DNA from: Tissierella_B sp964485455
GTDB lineage: Bacteria; Bacillota; Clostridia; Tissierellales; Tissierellaceae
Direction of reading: 5' to 3'
NCBI GenBank assembly: GCA_964485455.1
Contig: CAZAJU010000089.1
Coordinates: 1 to 7,794 of the forward strand
Length of the DNA stretch: 7,794 bases
The position numbers and the translations under genes were made by a program. Shown here piece by piece: positions 6,313 through 7,794 of the stretch. A model generated the notes under the pieces. It searched no databases and had not been told where the DNA came from. It was given only the letters and a program-made list of their open reading frames with translations. Position 1 is the first letter of the stretch; the number at the start of each line of letters is the position of its first letter.

Positions 6313-6340
6313 ATTATACTACTTTTATGACATATGTCAA
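6313..6340 (-). promoter_or_regulatory. Consensus sigma-A promoter of the DUF134-mrp operon
   Basis: On the minus strand both boxes are perfect: -35 TTGACA (6340-6335) and -10 TATAAT (6318-6313), with a 16-base spacer. Transcription should begin near 6306, giving a leader of about 37 bases before the TTG start. Such a strong promoter with an overlapping palindrome usually needs repression. Confidence 0.88.
6328..6339. promoter_or_regulatory. Candidate operator: perfect 12-bp palindrome over the -35 box
   Basis: TGACATATGTCA reads the same on both strands and covers five bases of the -35 box and part of the spacer. A dimeric repressor bound here would block RNA polymerase. The DUF134 protein encoded directly downstream is the obvious candidate, but nothing in the sequence proves it. 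Confidence 0.5.
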
Positions 6341-6386
6341 TTAAGGAGATGAGAAGAGAGGTTTATTCATTTTGTTACTTTCTTTT

Positions 6387-6420
6387 AAAAAAATAAATCC
6401 TAGAAATCAAGATTTACTTT
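6387..6420 (-). terminator. Weak rho-independent terminator after the MFS gene
   Basis: On the minus strand an AT-rich stem forms between 6409-6420 and 6390-6401: 12 bp with two G-U wobbles and a 7-base loop, of which the inner 8 bp are the best. It runs into seven T residues (6393-6387). The stem has a single G-C pair, so termination may be leaky. It lies about 60 bases after the MFS stop and before the DUF134 promoter. The rest of 6341-6481 holds no gene I can support. Confidence 0.5.
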
Positions 6421-6481
6421 GCTACTATCGATTTAATCATTGGGGTAAGTGGAGAACATCTTCATCTCCTCGTTACATTAA

Positions 6482-7729
6482 TTAATAATTCTTTCTGTAT
6501 TTTAAAGAAGTCTTGTATGCTGTTATGGAGAAAAAAGCTACTCCTATAGTACATAGTATCATTACAATCCAAGCAAGTTTATAGGATCCTGTGACATCGA
6601 AAATGCTTGCTACTAATAATGAACCAAAGGTTAGTCCTATCTGACTGGCGCTATGTACATATCCATATACTTCCCCATATTTTCCCGGACCATAAATAGC
6701 AGCAGTGATCAATGGTGGAATAACAGAACCTATTGCATTTCCAAATCCAAAGAAGAAAGCCATTAGGTATAAGAATATCATATTTCCACCAAATAGCATC
6801 ATGGCAAAGCACAAGGCAAAGGATGTGCTTCCAAATAACATGGCCGCAACTATTCCGAATTTATCATTTACCCATCCAAGGGCAAGCTTCCCAGGTATAC
6901 CCATCAAGGAATATAGGGATATAATTATAGCAGCAAGAGCAGGCCCCTTCAATTCTTCTAAAGCAGGTGGAAACTGTCCTAAGGCCCCGGTGTTAATGAG
7001 CCCGTTAAATATCATTCCCAGTGTCAACATAATAAAAAAAGGTTTCTTAAGGGATTCAACCGTTTCGATATTAAGGTCAAAACTATTGCTACTTCCTGTT
7101 GCCTGTCCTTTTTCCTCTTCTGCCCCAAATGGTTTTAAACCCTTTTCTTCCGGTGACTTTTTAAATATAAATAAATTAGCCGGCAATACTGCAGCTAACA
7201 TCGTAAGTGAATATATCAAATAGGTTTGTCTCCAACCGTAAGTTCCTATCCAATTTGTGATTAAGGGGCTAAAAATAAATCCTCCAACCCCTATCCCTGC
7301 TAGAGCAATACTCATAGCAAGTCCACGGCTTTTGTCAAACCAATTAGTTATCATAATACTCACAGGTATAATAGTGGCACTTAAGTAGGCAATCCCCAAT
7401 ATAAAGGCTGTTATATAAAGGTGTATAGGCTTCTGAGCCCATCCAAATGTAGAATAGACTAGGGTATAGATTATTGTACTTATAAGCTGAATCCTCTTCA
7501 AATTACCTGTTGCCAATTTTTTTGTAACAAAAGGTGATAAAAATATTCCTATAGCATGTAGTATGGCATTACTTAAGGAAAAGGCACTCCTTGATATACC
7601 CATTTCCTTAGTTACCGGTATTAAAAATTTATTGGCCATGGACATAGCACTGGGTACCATAGTTGCTGTAACTAAGACTGAGCCCAATACAATCCACCAT
7701 CCATAAAATATTTTATTGCGTTTTTCCAT
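6482..7729 (-). CDS. MFS transporter, oxalate/formate antiporter (OFA)/monocarboxylate-type
   Basis: A 415-aa integral membrane protein with about 12 hydrophobic segments in two halves, joined by a charged, poorly conserved loop at about 191-228. Features typical of the OFA/monocarboxylate branch are the N-terminal FYGWWIVLGS (8-17), NWFDKSRGLAMSIALAGIGVGG (129-150, the conserved loop and following helix) and GWRQTYLI (165-172). The second half has GWVNDKFG (285-292), the repeat of the MFS loop motif. Members exchange or import small organic anions such as oxalate, formate, lactate or pyruvate; the substrate here cannot be read from the sequence. The ATG at 7729 has an excellent AGGAGG six bases upstream. 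It appears to be a single-gene unit whose full promoter may extend past the window edge. The family is secure, the subfamily likely. Confidence 0.88.
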   Translation of the reverse strand: MEKRNKIFYGWWIVLGSVLVTATMVPSAMSMANKFLIPVTKEMGISRSAFSLSNAILHAIGIFLSPFVTKKLATGNLKRIQLISTIIYTLVYSTFGWAQKPIHLYITAFILGIAYLSATIIPVSIMITNWFDKSRGLAMSIALAGIGVGGFIFSPLITNWIGTYGWRQTYLIYSLTMLAAVLPANLFIFKKSPEEKGLKPFGAEEEKGQATGSSNSFDLNIETVESLKKPFFIMLTLGMIFNGLINTGALGQFPPALEELKGPALAAIIISLYSLMGIPGKLALGWVNDKFGIVAAMLFGSTSFALCFAMMLFGGNMIFLYLMAFFFGFGNAIGSVIPPLITAAIYGPGKYGEVYGYVHSASQIGLTFGSLLVASIFDVTGSYKLAWIVMILCTIGVAFFSITAYKTSLKYRKNY

Positions 7730-7734
7730 TTAAT

Positions 7735-7794
7735 ACCTCCTATTTTCTTTGACTAACGTTTACATAAAACCAATAATTAAATTTTACACTCTAT
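7735..7794 (-). promoter_or_regulatory. Leader of the MFS gene with partial promoter and possible cre-like box
   Basis: The minus strand shows GGAGGT at 7740-7735, a possible -10 TAAAAT at 7786-7781 whose -35 would lie outside the window, and an imperfect cre-like element at 7750-7764. In that element one half (CGTTTACA on the plus strand) fits the CcpA site and the other half carries a one-base spacing error. Only the ribosome binding site is certain. Confidence 0.3.

Noticed and set aside
5925..6314. 129-aa version of the DUF134 gene starting at the ATG at 6314
   Set aside because: The ATG is part of the TATAAT promoter box and has no ribosome binding site; the TTG at 6269 fits all the evidence.
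6451..6469. GGAGA/TCTCC hairpin just after the MFS gene as a terminator
   Set aside because: It has only five base pairs and no T tract; the hairpin with seven T residues further on is the better candidate.
6344..6470. Nine-base inverted repeat AGGAGATGA (6344-6352) and TCATCTCCT (6462-6470) flanking the gap after the MFS gene
   Set aside because: The arms are short and about 110 bases apart, with no sign of a mobile element or target duplication; chance is a sufficient explanation.

Overview
This window is about 7.8 kb of AT-rich DNA with every gene on the minus strand. It reads like a low-GC anaerobic Firmicute, most likely a clostridium. The reasons are the base composition, strong AGGAGG-type ribosome binding sites, sigma-A-type promoters, and a gene set that includes a two-repeat 2-hydroxyacyl-CoA dehydratase activase, a DUF134/Mrp pair and a 'DPSALGLFG'-type acetate transporter. 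The exact genus cannot be read from the sequence.

Reading in the direction of transcription (right to left): (1) 6482-7729 is an MFS transporter of the oxalate/formate-antiporter/monocarboxylate type, a separate unit ending at a weak hairpin near 6387-6420. (2) A consensus promoter at 6313-6340, with a perfect 12-bp palindrome over its -35 box, drives a two-gene operon. The genes are a DUF134 helix-turn-helix protein with a Cys-rich tail (TTG start at 6269) and a short Mrp/NBP35 iron-sulfur carrier ATPase, overlapping by ATGA. A hairpin at 5092-5125 follows. (3) A third unit holds a 975-aa protein (two BcrA/BadF-type ATPase repeats followed by a DUF2229/HgdB-like region) and a 443-aa HgdB-like protein. 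They overlap by 11 bases. Together they match the length and order of the single ~1,400-aa activase/dehydratase fusion found in other anaerobes. (4) An acetate/GPR1-FUN34-YaaH transporter with its own extended -10 promoter follows after a 68-base gap and ends at a strong rho-independent terminator at 4-40.

Functionally, the centre is an oxygen-sensitive, iron-sulfur-rich ATP-driven electron-transfer system of the 2-hydroxyacyl-CoA dehydratase activator superfamily. Its substrate is not indicated by any neighbour. Next to it are an Fe-S cluster carrier (Mrp) that could help mature it and two candidate small-carboxylate transporters, which would fit fermentation of organic acids or amino acids. 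The link between these units is inferred from proximity only.

The most interesting points are the split fusion gene whose two products look like tandem HgdB-type paralogues, the palindromic operator candidate at the DUF134-mrp promoter with similar half-sites in the hairpin before the activase gene, and an odd translation start of the acetate transporter. I saw no tRNA, rRNA, CRISPR array, insertion sequence or phage gene.
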